A DNA stretch of 39,660 nucleotides from Ramlibacter sp. (GCA_029237735.1 JAQZBU010000014.1:1-39660); one strand, 5' to 3'. Positions 16,425-25,049 are shown, counted from the first letter of the stretch. Program-made: numbers and translations. The notes: generated by a model not told the origin, from the letters alone.

Positions 16425-18620
16425 ATGCCGCGACTCCTCCTGTCTTCCATGCTCTTCGCCGGTGCAGCCCTGTGCACCGTTTCGGCCCTTGCAGGGGACA
16501 ACACGATGAACGCCGCCGGTTTTTCGGGGCTGACGGTGACGCCAACGGCCAAACTGCTTGGCTGGGGACGCATGGAGATGGCGTATGACCACCAGCTGCC
16601 CGGCGTGGTGCGCAATCCACAGGGCCACAACTTCGTGCTGGGATTCGGCTTGCTGCCCAACCTGGAAGTCGCGGGTCGCTTGGCGACCAATTCGTCGAAC
16701 GCGAACTGCTTCTTCGGAAGTGGATGTGGCGCACGGGACCTGTCGGCCTCCGGCAAAGTCGGCATCGGCCTGGACAGCGCTGGTCGTTTCCATGTCGCGG
16801 CGGGCGTCACGGACGTGGGCGGCAGCGTCACCTACTTCCGCAGCTACTACGGCGTGTTGACGTACGACGAAGGTCCCTGGCAAGCCAGTGCGGGCCTTGC
16901 GCGGCGCGCCGGGGCGGGAATCAGTGGTTCCCGGTCCCCCTTGCACGGCCCGTTTGCGGCGGCGGCATGGCAGCCCTTGCCGCTGGTGCGCGGCCACCTG
17001 GAATACACCGATGGCAATGCCTGGGCCGGCGTGCGGCTGTTCGCACCCGCCCAATGGCTGCCGGAGGGCTGGTCGGCCCACGTTGGCGCGAACGCGCGGC
17101 TGACCGACACCGACCTGACCGCACGGTCCTGGTTCTCCGCGGGCGTTTCCATCCCCCTCTACAAGGTTCCCTCACTGCCCGCGTCCCAACGACGCGGCCC
17201 GCTGCCCGAGCTGGCCGGCACGCAGCAGCCACTGCCCGCGTATGAAGCCAGGGCCCTGCCGCCGGCCCCGAGCGCGCCGCCGGCGCCGATGGATGCGCCC
17301 GCGGCACGCGCGCCCACGGCGCAGGCTTCGGACGAACAGCTGCTCCAGCTCGCCGCGCTGCTGCAGGCGCGCGGCCTGGAAGACATCTCGATCGGCCGCG
17401 CCGCCGACCAGTCCATCGCCATCCGCGCGAACAATGCCACCTACAACTGGAACACGGCCGATGCCATCGGCGCGGCGCTGGGCGCCATCGCGAACGGACT
17501 GGGCGATACCCGCTCGGTGTTCCGCTTGATCCTAACCCAGCGGCAGGTGGCCATCGTTGCCGTCACCGGCTCTTCCGACTGCCTGCGCCAGTGGATCGAT
17601 GGCGAGAACCAGGCTTGCGTGGCCGGCGAAGTTTCCACGCCCGGTACCTCCCACCTGGAGGCCCTGCATGCCGACGTCCGATGGGTCGTCGCAAACGCGC
17701 AGCCGAGTTGGAAAACCCTGAGGATTGCGCTCAGCCCGGTGCTGCGCACCACAATGGGCACCGAGTTCGGTGCGATCGACTACTCCGCGGGCGCCAGCGC
17801 ATCGTTCCTGCAGCCGCTGTGGCGCGGCGCGAGCGCCGAGGTCCGCCTCCTCCAGGAACTCGCGCGCTCCGAGGATTTCAGCTCCGACGGCGTGTTCTAC
17901 GGCCGCCGGGTTCGCAACGGCATCGATCGCATCGCCTTCACCCAGACCTGGCGGGTCCCCGTGGAGCAGTGGCTGGGCCCAATCGACCCGCTGGCGATGC
18001 GGCAGTGGGGCCTTGCCGCCGTCACCGCCGAAGGAACGGTTGGCCGCTTCGGCGGCTCCTTCGACGGCGCGCTCGCCTCGTTGCGCTGGGAACCGGGCGA
18101 AGGCCGGCATCGCCTGAACCTGCAAGCCGGCAGCTTCCGCAATGCCGAATTCGGCCAGCCCGGCGCAGGCCCCGAAGTGGCCACGCCCGTTCTCGCCAGC
18201 TACCGGTACAACCTGACGGCTACGCGGACCTACCTGGAGGCCACGGCGGGCCGCTTCTTTTACAACGACTTCGGGTTCCAGTTCGGCCTGCGCCAGTGGT
18301 TCACCGACTTCTCGGTGGCTGCGTGGTACCGCCGCAGCCGCTTCGATACCGGCCCGGCCGCCCAGATCGTCGGGGTGGAGCTGTCGGTGCCGATCGGGCC
18401 GCGCAAGGACATGAACCCCGGATGGTTCCAGGTCACGGGCACGCCTCGCTTCGCGCACAGCGTTCAGACCAGCGTCCGCGAAGCTGGAGGCAATCCCCTG
18501 CGCCCCGGCTACGGCATTCTTCCGCCTACGCCGACTCTAGACGCAACCTTCAACTCGGACCGCGCCGGACTCCTCTACTTCGAAGACAACATCCGTCGGA
18601 TCCGCGACGCGGCTCGCTGA
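16425..18620 (+). CDS. YjbH/GfcD-like outer-membrane exopolysaccharide protein
   Basis: A 731-residue exported protein with a signal peptide ending near residue 23 (LCTVSALA). The start of the mature protein (MNAAGFSGLTVTPTAKLLGWGRMEMAYDHQLPG) and its repeated beta-strand pattern with alternating aromatic residues fit the YjbH domain. A Pro/Ala-rich linker around residues 250-305 separates two beta-rich halves. Family members (YjbH, GfcD) are predicted beta-barrels needed for exopolysaccharide or group 4 capsule secretion. A wza-wzb-wzc series follows on the same strand, matching gfcD-gfcE-etp-etk order. The ATG at 16425 is the only start that precedes the signal peptide. Family is likely; biochemical role is poorly known even in E. 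coli. Confidence 0.82.
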   Translation: MPRLLLSSMLFAGAALCTVSALAGDNTMNAAGFSGLTVTPTAKLLGWGRMEMAYDHQLPGVVRNPQGHNFVLGFGLLPNLEVAGRLATNSSNANCFFGSGCGARDLSASGKVGIGLDSAGRFHVAAGVTDVGGSVTYFRSYYGVLTYDEGPWQASAGLARRAGAGISGSRSPLHGPFAAAAWQPLPLVRGHLEYTDGNAWAGVRLFAPAQWLPEGWSAHVGANARLTDTDLTARSWFSAGVSIPLYKVPSLPASQRRGPLPELAGTQQPLPAYEARALPPAPSAPPAPMDAPAARAPTAQASDEQLLQLAALLQARGLEDISIGRAADQSIAIRANNATYNWNTADAIGAALGAIANGLGDTRSVFRLILTQRQVAIVAVTGSSDCLRQWIDGENQACVAGEVSTPGTSHLEALHADVRWVVANAQPSWKTLRIALSPVLRTTMGTEFGAIDYSAGASASFLQPLWRGASAEVRLLQELARSEDFSSDGVFYGRRVRNGIDRIAFTQTWRVPVEQWLGPIDPLAMRQWGLAAVTAEGTVGRFGGSFDGALASLRWEPGEGRHRLNLQAGSFRNAEFGQPGAGPEVATPVLASYRYNLTATRTYLEATAGRFFYNDFGFQFGLRQWFTDFSVAAWYRRSRFDTGPAAQIVGVELSVPIGPRKDMNPGWFQVTGTPRFAHSVQTSVREAGGNPLRPGYGILPPTPTLDATFNSDRAGLLYFEDNIRRIRDAAR

Positions 18621-18747
18621 CGCACGGTTGTGTTCCTTTATCACGCTAACCGGCGGAACGTCCGCCTGCCCCATGACACTTAGGGAAAAGTACCTATCGG
18701 CTACGTTACAGTCCAGCATCCATTGGATGGCTGAAAGAAGACGAACG

Positions 18748-19911
18748 ATGTTCCAGGCGGCTGTTGCGGCCCTTCACCGGTGCCTGATCGTGACAGCGGC
18801 GGTGCTGCTGCATGGCTGTGCGGTCGTGACTGCACCGGGATTCGACTATGCGGACCCGAAGCTACGGACCAGCGTTACGCTGGGGCAGTACGTCCCAGGC
18901 GACGTCGACGCGCAGCCGCAGGGCGTGGTCATACCCATTACGCCCTCTCTGGTTCAAACGGAAGCGCGTTCACGTCCGCGAGAAATTGCGGCGGATGTGC
19001 GCCGCCTGTTTGCCAGTCCAAAGCCGTACACCATTGGGACCAGCGACGTCATCAGCATCGTGGTGTATGACCATCCGGAGTTGTTGCCGAACGCGGGAGC
19101 GGTCATCAGCCAGCAGGCGGACCCAACTGGCATCAGCAGTGCGCCGGGCTTCATCGTCGGTGCAGACGGGCAGATCACCTTCCCGTTCGTTGGCCGTGTC
19201 CGCGTTGCGGGCCTGACTGAAATCGAGGCGACGGACCTGATCCAACGCCAGCTGGCGAGGTACATCAAGGACCCGCAAGTAGTGGTCCGGATCAATTCAT
19301 TCCGAAGCCGCCGTGCTTATGTCGACGGCGAGGTGCGCACGCCGGGAACAGTGATCTTCACGGACGTTCCCATGACGTTGCCGGAAGCGATCAATCGTGC
19401 CGGCGGTATCACGGCCAATGGAGATCGATCGTCCGTGCTGCTCACCCGCAACAACCAGACCACGCCGGTCAACCTGATGCAGTTGCAGGAAATGGGCGTC
19501 AACCCGAACCAGATCCTGCTGGAAGCCGGCGACATGGTGACAGTGCGTAATCGCGACGAGAGCAAGGTCTTCGTCATGGGCGAGATCCTCCGCCCCTCCG
19601 CGCTTGTGATGCGCAACGGCAGGCTGACGCTGAATGAAGCATTGGGTGAAGCGGGCGGGCCGAACCTGCTGACGGCGAACACCGGGCAGATTTACGTGAT
19701 TCGAAACACGCTGCAGGAAGGCTCTCCGGCCGTCTACCACCTCAACGCGAGCAATCCAGCAGCGCTGGCCTTGGCTGAGACCTTCTCGCTGCGTCCCCGC
19801 GACGTGGTGTACATCGACCCGGTCCCGTTGGTGAACTGGAACCGCATCATTTCCCTGGTGCTCCCGTCTGCCCAGGCGCTTGGGCTCACCCGGAACGTCA
19901 TTTCCCCGTGA
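18748..19911 (+). CDS. wza: Polysaccharide export outer-membrane lipoprotein (Wza/GfcE family)
   Basis: About 387 residues forming the outer-membrane export channel subunit. A short signal peptide ends in a lipobox (LLHGC, Cys24). The Poly_export domain starts at YTIGTSDVISIVVYDHPEL. FPFVGRVRVAGLTEIEATDLIQ and two SLBB-type repeats follow (RAYVDGEVRTPGTVIFTD and KVFVMGEILRPSALVM). The C-terminal part with SLRPRDVVYIDPVPLVNWNRI leads to a hydrophobic amphipathic stretch, as in Wza. The ATG at 18748 has AGAAG upstream and puts the lipobox at a normal distance; ATG codons further upstream would lengthen the signal unusually. The stop overlaps the start of the phosphatase gene. Confidence 0.92.
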   Translation: MFQAAVAALHRCLIVTAAVLLHGCAVVTAPGFDYADPKLRTSVTLGQYVPGDVDAQPQGVVIPITPSLVQTEARSRPREIAADVRRLFASPKPYTIGTSDVISIVVYDHPELLPNAGAVISQQADPTGISSAPGFIVGADGQITFPFVGRVRVAGLTEIEATDLIQRQLARYIKDPQVVVRINSFRSRRAYVDGEVRTPGTVIFTDVPMTLPEAINRAGGITANGDRSSVLLTRNNQTTPVNLMQLQEMGVNPNQILLEAGDMVTVRNRDESKVFVMGEILRPSALVMRNGRLTLNEALGEAGGPNLLTANTGQIYVIRNTLQEGSPAVYHLNASNPAALALAETFSLRPRDVVYIDPVPLVNWNRIISLVLPSAQALGLTRNVISP

Positions 19912-20336
19912 TGATGAAATCGGTGCTCGTCCTGTGTGAAGGCAACATATGCCGCAGCCCGATGGCTGCTGCGCTCCTTTCTGCCGCCAAACTCGATTTG
20001 CAGGTCAGCTCCGCCGGCCTCGGCGCATTGGTAGGGCGGCCCGCAGATCCTATGGCGATCCGGTTGATGGCCGAGCGCGGAATCGACCTTCAGGCGCATC
20101 GAGCCGTTCAGGTCACTCGTCCGGTGTGCGTAGCTGCTGACCTGATCTTCGTGATGGAGAATGAGCAGAGACAGCGCCTGGAAACCCTCTACCCCGAGGT
20201 GCGGGGGCGCGTGTTCCGCCTGGACGAGACCGATGTTCCCGACCCATATCGAAAGTCCGAACAAACTTTCCGCATCTCGCTTGCCGGCATCATCAATGGC
20301 GTGGAAGCCTGGACGCGCAAACTGAAGCAGATCTGA
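19911..20336 (+). CDS. wzb: Low-molecular-weight protein-tyrosine phosphatase (Wzb/Etp family)
   Basis: A 141-residue cytoplasmic phosphatase. The P-loop CX5R is CEGNICR (C9-R15) near the N-terminus, followed by SP. The general-acid Asp is D111 in DVPDPYR. RMAERGIDL-like and AAD-LIFVMENEQRQ segments match the family. In capsule systems the enzyme removes phosphates from the tyrosine-rich tail of the Wzc kinase, and that kinase is encoded 11 bases downstream. The ATG at 19911 overlaps the wza stop (TGATG). A GTG at 19908 and an ATG at 19914 are alternatives that change only one residue. Identification is secure. Confidence 0.93.
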   Translation: MMKSVLVLCEGNICRSPMAAALLSAAKLDLQVSSAGLGALVGRPADPMAIRLMAERGIDLQAHRAVQVTRPVCVAADLIFVMENEQRQRLETLYPEVRGRVFRLDETDVPDPYRKSEQTFRISLAGIINGVEAWTRKLKQI

Positions 20337-20347
20337 CATAGCCTCCC

Positions 20348-22597
20348 ATGAACGCGCCGCCGAACTACCAGAGCCAACTTGCCTTGAGCCAGCCCACACA
20401 GGCCCTGCCGGACGACGATGGCATCGACCTCGCCGAGTACTGGGACATCGTGCTGGACAATCGGTGGCTGGTGGCGGGCATCACCGCTTTGGCCATCCTG
20501 GGAGGCGGAGCGTACGCCTTCCTGGCCTCGCCGGTGTATCAATCCAACCTGTTGATTCAGGTGGAGGACTCGAGTGGCGCCAAATCGCTCCTCGGTGATG
20601 CTGCCGATCTGTTTGCCACGAAGACCGCGGCGAGCGCCGAGATCGAGATCCTGCGCTCCCGGATGGTCTTGGGGCAAGCGGTCGACAATTCCCTGGCCTA
20701 CATCGAGGCAAGCCCTCGTTACCTGCCCTTGGTAGGCAGGGCAATGGGACGCCGTGCGACCGAATTGTCGGACCCCGGCTTTTTGGGCCTGACCGGCTAC
20801 GTTACCGGCCGCGAGAGCATTGCGATCGCCGTCATGGACGTCCCCAGCGAACTGGAAGGCACCCGCTTCATCGTCACCGCGTTAGGCGGCAACCGGGTGC
20901 AGCTGGCACACGCTGACCTGGACCAAGCGCTGATCGCCAACGTGGGAGCTCCCAACGAGTTGTCGACGCCGCTCGGACCTGTGCGCATCCACATCACTCG
21001 ATTGGCAGCCAAGCCGGGCGCGGAGTTCATCGTCGTTCGGCACTCGCGGCTGGCAACCATCAATGATTTGCAGGAACGCCTGAGACTGGCTGAAAAGGGG
21101 CGTCAGTCGGGCGTCATCGACGCAACGCTCGAAGACACCAATCCTGTCAAGTTGACCACCTTGCTCAACGAGATCGGGCGACAGTACGTTCGTCAGAATG
21201 TGGAACGCAGGGCCGCGGAAGCGCAGAAGAGCCTCGATTTTCTGGACGTGCAACTGCCGCAGTTCAAACGGCAGCTCGACCAGGCCGAATCGGCCTACAA
21301 CCAGTACCGCAATCGTCAAGGCACCGTGGCGCTTGACGAGGAAGCAAGGCTGATTCTGACCCGGTCGGTCGATCTGCAATCCAAGCTGCTGGAGGCCCAG
21401 CAACGCAGGCGCGAACTCAGCGCGAGGTTTACAGCGGATCACCCTGCGATCCAAACACTCGACGACCAGATTCGGGCGTGGAATGCCGAGATCGCCAACC
21501 TGAACGCCCGTGTTCGGGGCATGCCCGCTATCCAGCAAGACGCTGTTCGACTCGAGCGGGATGTGAAGGTGAACAACGAGTTGTATTCGCAAATGCGAAA
21601 CAGCGCTTTGCAGCTCCAACTGGTGAAGGAAGGAAAAATTGGCACGGTTCGGCTGATCGACGATGCCGCGCCTCCCGAAGAACCAGTCAAGCCACGGCGA
21701 GCCATGGTGATGGCGCTGGCCGCTGCCTTGGGTCTGTTCGGGGGCTTGCTGCTTGCCATTGCCCGGGCTACGTTCTTCCGCGCCATTCGCAGCCCGCAAG
21801 AGATAGAAGAGCGGACCGGCCTGAGCGTTTACAGCACAATTCCCCTTTCGGATATACAAGAGAAGCTGGCGCGAAAGGTGGCACAGAAGGAACCGGGCCT
21901 TCACGTCCTTGCGGTTATCGAGCCTAACGACGGCGCGGTAGAAAGCCTGCGGAGCCTGCGCACGTCCCTCCAGTTTGCGATGCTGGAAGCAGCAAACAAT
22001 CGGATCCTGATCACCGGCGCGACACCTGGGGTAGGTAAGAGCTTCGTCTCTTCGAACTTGGCTGCTGTCCTGGCCTCAACCGGCAAACGCGTGGTCTTGG
22101 TTGATGCGGACATGCGCAAAGGTCACCTCAACCAGTATTTCGGGCTGCCGAGACCGCGAGGTTTGTCGGAGCTGATTGCCGGCAGCCTGACTGCCAAGGA
22201 AGCGGTGCACGCTTCCGGCATTCCAAATCTCGACGTGATCACGACCGGTACGATCCCGCCCAATCCAGCAGAATTGGTGCTGAGTTCTTCGTTCACGCAA
22301 TTGCTTGACCACCTTTCGATGCAATACGACATCGTTCTGGTGGATTCTGCCCCCGTGCTTGCCGCGTCCGATACGCTGGGCATTGCACCTCACGCAGCCA
22401 CGGTTCTCCTGGTAGCGCGAGCGGGCGAGACTCAGTTGGGCGAGCTCCAGGAAAGCAGCAAGAGGCTGCTGCATGCCGGCAAGCAGGTGACTGGCGTCCT
22501 GTTCAACGCATTGGACGTGTCCCGCCGCCACTACGGCAGCTACGGGTACAAGTACGGCGGCTACCGGTACAAGAACTATAACTACGGTCAAAATTAG
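20348..22597 (+). CDS. wzc: Polysaccharide co-polymerase / autophosphorylating tyrosine kinase (Wzc/Etk family)
   Basis: A 749-residue inner-membrane protein. A Wzz domain starts near residue 27 (DLAEYWDIVLDNRWLVAGIT, first membrane helix) and contains a long periplasmic coiled coil. A second helix is near 455-475, and a cytoplasmic BY-kinase domain follows. Walker A is GATPGVGKS near 557-565, Walker A' is VVLVDADMRKG near 581, and Walker B is YDIVLVDSAP near 660. The C-terminus is a tyrosine cluster: eight Tyr between HYGSYGYKYGG and YRYKNYNYGQN. Such clusters are the autophosphorylation sites that control chain length together with the Wzb phosphatase encoded just upstream. A hairpin begins at the stop codon. 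Length is typical. Confidence 0.94.
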   Translation: MNAPPNYQSQLALSQPTQALPDDDGIDLAEYWDIVLDNRWLVAGITALAILGGGAYAFLASPVYQSNLLIQVEDSSGAKSLLGDAADLFATKTAASAEIEILRSRMVLGQAVDNSLAYIEASPRYLPLVGRAMGRRATELSDPGFLGLTGYVTGRESIAIAVMDVPSELEGTRFIVTALGGNRVQLAHADLDQALIANVGAPNELSTPLGPVRIHITRLAAKPGAEFIVVRHSRLATINDLQERLRLAEKGRQSGVIDATLEDTNPVKLTTLLNEIGRQYVRQNVERRAAEAQKSLDFLDVQLPQFKRQLDQAESAYNQYRNRQGTVALDEEARLILTRSVDLQSKLLEAQQRRRELSARFTADHPAIQTLDDQIRAWNAEIANLNARVRGMPAIQQDAVRLERDVKVNNELYSQMRNSALQLQLVKEGKIGTVRLIDDAAPPEEPVKPRRAMVMALAAALGLFGGLLLAIARATFFRAIRSPQEIEERTGLSVYSTIPLSDIQEKLARKVAQKEPGLHVLAVIEPNDGAVESLRSLRTSLQFAMLEAANNRILITGATPGVGKSFVSSNLAAVLASTGKRVVLVDADMRKGHLNQYFGLPRPRGLSELIAGSLTAKEAVHASGIPNLDVITTGTIPPNPAELVLSSSFTQLLDHLSMQYDIVLVDSAPVLAASDTLGIAPHAATVLLVARAGETQLGELQESSKRLLHAGKQVTGVLFNALDVSRRHYGSYGYKYGGYRYKNYNYGQN

Positions 22598-22623
22598 GCT
22601 GAAGCGGCCCTGCCGCTTCAGCC
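22597..22623. terminator. Strong hairpin between convergent wzc and phosphoglycosyl transferase genes
   Basis: GGCTGAAGCGG and CCGCTTCAGCC form an 11-base-pair perfect stem with the five-base loop CCCTG, starting on the last base of the wzc stop codon. It lies between two convergent genes (next stop at 22634). There is no T-tract on either side, so it may block 3' exonucleases or act with Rho rather than being a classic intrinsic terminator. Confidence 0.6.
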
Positions 22624-22633
22624 GGTGATCGGC

Positions 22634-23398
22634 TTAGCGGGAGCCGTGGCCCGTCAAGACGACCAGGATCGTCTTCGCCAGGATTTTGGCATCCAGCCAC
22701 ACGCTCCATTGCTGCACGTACTTCGAGTCGAGCTGAACGCGCTGCTGGTACGTCAGCGCATTCCGGCCGCTCACCTGCCACAGCCCGGTGATGCCAGGCT
22801 TCACCGCGCAGTAAGCGCTCCAATGCGGCCCGTACAGATCGCGCTGATCGAGCATGCAAGGCCGCGGCCCTACCAGGCTCATATCTCCCTTCAGCACGTT
22901 CCAGAACTGTGGAAGTTCATCCAAGCTGGTTCGGCGAATAAATCGCCCCACGGGCGTAATGCGCGGATCCCGGTGTAGCTTCTGATATGTATTCCATTCG
23001 GAGCGCGCGCCGTCGTCTGAGTCGAGGAAGGAGCTCAGCGCCTCCTCCGAGTTCTCCACCATGGACCGAAATTTGTAGAACCGAAAGGGGCGCCCGTCCT
23101 GCCCGATTCGTTTCTGCACGAAAAACACGGGCCCCTTGGACGTCAGCTTGACGCTCAACGCCACCGTCGCATAGAGCGGCAAGCACGCGACGAAGAACGT
23201 CAGCGCGCCGGCAATGTCCATGCCTCGCTTCAAACGCGCCTGGGCGAGCGACAACCCCTTGGCCGGTGGCGGCACGTAGGCAAAGCCCGCCGACGCCGCA
23301 TCCATGACTTCTTGCTCCGCTCGATACATCTCCCGCCCCGTCTCTGTTACCGTTACTACCGGCGTGATACGAAATGACACAGAACGGCCATGGTACAC
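22634..23398 (-). CDS. Undecaprenyl-phosphate sugar-1-phosphate transferase (ExoY/WcaJ-like)
   Basis: About 254 residues of the small monotopic phosphoglycosyl transferase family, which starts repeat-unit synthesis by moving a sugar-1-phosphate from a UDP-sugar to undecaprenyl phosphate. A hydrophobic helix at 61-84 begins with the typical [24 protein letters not shown] and [20 protein letters not shown] follow, with the catalytic Asp-Glu pair at 160-161, then LVGPRP and [14 protein letters not shown]. It lacks the long multi-helix N-terminus of WcaJ/WbaP, so it is ExoY-sized. The start is a GTG at 23398; internal starts are possible because the first 50 residues are not conserved. The sugar could be glucose or galactose. 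It is convergent with wzc. Confidence 0.92.
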   Translation of the reverse strand: MYHGRSVSFRITPVVTVTETGREMYRAEQEVMDAASAGFAYVPPPAKGLSLAQARLKRGMDIAGALTFFVACLPLYATVALSVKLTSKGPVFFVQKRIGQDGRPFRFYKFRSMVENSEEALSSFLDSDDGARSEWNTYQKLHRDPRITPVGRFIRRTSLDELPQFWNVLKGDMSLVGPRPCMLDQRDLYGPHWSAYCAVKPGITGLWQVSGRNALTYQQRVQLDSKYVQQWSVWLDAKILAKTILVVLTGHGSR

Positions 23399-23514
23399 AA
23401 CGAAAGCTCATGGAGGAAGTCCTCCGATAGCCGTATACCTAATGGATCACCAAATCGGGGTATCAATCCCACCTCTGTGGTGACTTCGCCATCGCCTTGC
23501 AGCAGCAAGTACTA

Positions 23515-23844
23515 CTACTTCGCCTTCACCGCAAAGTCTTCCAGGCTCTTGCCATCCTTCAGCGCCTTGGTCACCCAGCCCGGTTTACGACCACGTCCCC
23601 CGGACCACGTTTCGCCGTTCGGCCCACGGTACTTGACGGCGGCCGGAGAGCTTTTCGCACGGGCCGCACCGCCAGCGCGACCCGGGCCCGATGCCGCAAG
23701 GCCGAGGTCCTGGGCTGTCAAGCCGTACAGCCGAATCTTTTCCTTGATGTCCGAAATGGCATCGGCAATTTCCTGCTCCCGCATGCGCTCTGCTTCGGCA
23801 AGCAATTTCTCGGCCTGTTGCTTCAATTCCAGATAGGTTGCCAT
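23515..23844 (-). CDS. H-NS family histone-like nucleoid-structuring protein
   Basis: A 109-residue protein. Residues 1-45 form a charged coiled coil for oligomerisation (MATYLELKQQAEKLLAEAE onward). A Gly/Ala-rich linker follows, then the C-terminal DNA-binding domain YRGPNGETWSGGRGRKPGWV, with the GRGRKP AT-hook-like core that contacts the minor groove of AT-rich DNA. The ATG at 23844 has AAGGA upstream and gives the usual MATYLELK start. It lies between the priming transferase and the HtrA-like gene. H-NS proteins silence AT-rich, horizontally acquired genes; this window has such a block at 32.9-39.5 kb. That this copy regulates the polysaccharide genes is only inference. Confidence 0.93.
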   Translation of the reverse strand: MATYLELKQQAEKLLAEAERMREQEIADAISDIKEKIRLYGLTAQDLGLAASGPGRAGGAARAKSSPAAVKYRGPNGETWSGGRGRKPGWVTKALKDGKSLEDFAVKAK

Positions 23845-23877
23845 TTCGTATTCCTTGTCGAGTTGCTGCGAGGGGCG

Positions 23878-23883
23878 ATTATG
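23878..23883 (-). promoter_or_regulatory. Candidate -10 box for the H-NS-like gene
   Basis: On the minus strand CATAAT sits about 34 bases before the ATG, in a short AT-rich stretch (AATTGATTTTGCATAAT). A TTGCTC lies further upstream, but with 21 bases between, too far for a normal -35. Transcription would give a leader of about 27 bases carrying the AAGGA ribosome binding site. Confidence 0.4.
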
Positions 23884-23989
23884 CAAAATCAATTGGGTGC
23901 TGCCGAGCAAATCAAATGAAAAATCGCATCCGGTTGCACACCCTCCTCATTTGCCGCATCCTTGATGCAGCCAACTCCGGGGACCCGCC

Positions 23990-25006
23990 ATGGGAGTCGC
24001 CTCCGCACTTCGCTCCGCTGCCGCTTCGGCGCTCTGCTTCTTCGCCCTGGCCGCCACGGCGGTGACCGGCCCGCAACAGGAAGTCATCGACGCACTGAAA
24101 CGCGCCACCCAGGCCGTGGTGGGCGTCCAGGTGGGCGCCACCGAAGGCGCGCGCTCCGCGGAGACGCTGGGGCGCCAGCGGGAGGGCTCCGGCGTGGTGA
24201 TCGGTGCCGACGGCCTGATCCTCACCATCGGCTACCTGATGCTCGAGGCCGACGCCATCCAGGTGGTCACGCACGATGGCCGCACCTTGCCTGCCACCCC
24301 CGTCGCGTACGACATCGCGACCGGCTTCGGCCTGATCCGTCCGCTCTTGCCGCTGCGAGGCATCGCACCCGTGCCGCTTGGCAGCGCGGGCGACGTCACT
24401 CCCGGCACGCCGCTGATGGCCAGCACGGGCGGAGATTCCGGTGAGGTGGCCGTGACGCAGTTGGTCAGCAAGCGCGCCTTCTCCGGCTATTGGGAATACC
24501 ACATCGACAGCGCGCTCTTCACCAGCCCGCCGCTGCGCAACCACAGTGGCGCGCCGCTCTTCAACCAGCGCGGCGAGCTGCTTGGCATCGGCAGCCTGTT
24601 CGTGGGCAATGCGATGGGCGACAACCGCCAGCTGCCCGGCAACATGTACGTGCCGGTGGACCTGCTCAAGCCGATCCTGGCGGAGATGCAGCAGACCGGC
24701 AGCAGCCGCATCAGCCGGCGCCCGTGGCTTGGACTCAGCTCCACGGAGCAAGCTGGCCGCGTACAGATCGTGCGCGTGAACAAGGACAGCCCGGCGCAGG
24801 AGGCCGGCTTGTCGCCGGGTGACGTGGTGCTGGCGATCGAAGGCGAGAAGGTCACCACCCTGGAAGCTTTCTACAAGAAGCTCTGGTCCGTGCCCGAACC
24901 GGACGTCGACGTGCGGCTGACGGTGCTGCAAGGGGCGGAGATCCGGCAGGTGACGGTCAAGGCCGTGGACCGTATGAAGACGCTGCGCCGGCCCGCCGGA
25001 ATCTGA
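23990..25006 (+). CDS. HtrA/DegP-like trypsin-fold protein with PDZ domain, probably not an active protease
   Basis: A 338-residue exported protein with a signal peptide (hydrophobic residues 8-25, ending ATAVTG). A trypsin-like S1C domain covers about 30-235, followed by one PDZ domain (247-325, with SPAQEAGLSPGDVVLAIEGE). The Ser motif is kept in altered form (NHSGAPLF, S186; usual GNSGGPL). The His of the TNxHV motif is missing: the strand reads LILTIGYLMLEA. The catalytic Asp motif (usual DLALLK) reads TGFGLIRP. With two triad residues gone it is more likely a binding or chaperone-like protein than a protease. I recall related GYL/TGFGL proteins in other proteobacteria annotated as serine proteases. 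The ATG is preferred for the signal peptide; it lies 145 bases from the divergent H-NS-like gene. Confidence 0.82.
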   Translation: MGVASALRSAAASALCFFALAATAVTGPQQEVIDALKRATQAVVGVQVGATEGARSAETLGRQREGSGVVIGADGLILTIGYLMLEADAIQVVTHDGRTLPATPVAYDIATGFGLIRPLLPLRGIAPVPLGSAGDVTPGTPLMASTGGDSGEVAVTQLVSKRAFSGYWEYHIDSALFTSPPLRNHSGAPLFNQRGELLGIGSLFVGNAMGDNRQLPGNMYVPVDLLKPILAEMQQTGSSRISRRPWLGLSSTEQAGRVQIVRVNKDSPAQEAGLSPGDVVLAIEGEKVTTLEAFYKKLWSVPEPDVDVRLTVLQGAEIRQVTVKAVDRMKTLRRPAGI

Positions 25007-25019
25007 GGAATATGTCACT

Positions 25020-25049
25020 TTGACAGTGTCGTCCGACACGCCGTACGGA
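25020..25049 (+). promoter_or_regulatory. Candidate promoter with palindromic operator for the 41-aa/705-aa gene pair
   Basis: A perfect TTGACA (25020-25025) is followed 18 bases later by TACGGA as a weak -10. The spacer contains a 14-base palindrome, GTGTCG-TC-CGACAC (25026-25039). A repressor bound there would cover the promoter. It lies 62 bases before the AGGAGG-led small gene. The -10 match is poor, so this remains a suggestion. Confidence 0.38.

Noticed and set aside
18652..18666. GGCGGA-ACG-TCCGCC hairpin between yjbH-like and wza-like genes
   Set aside because: A six-base stem with a three-base loop and no T-run is too weak to call a terminator.
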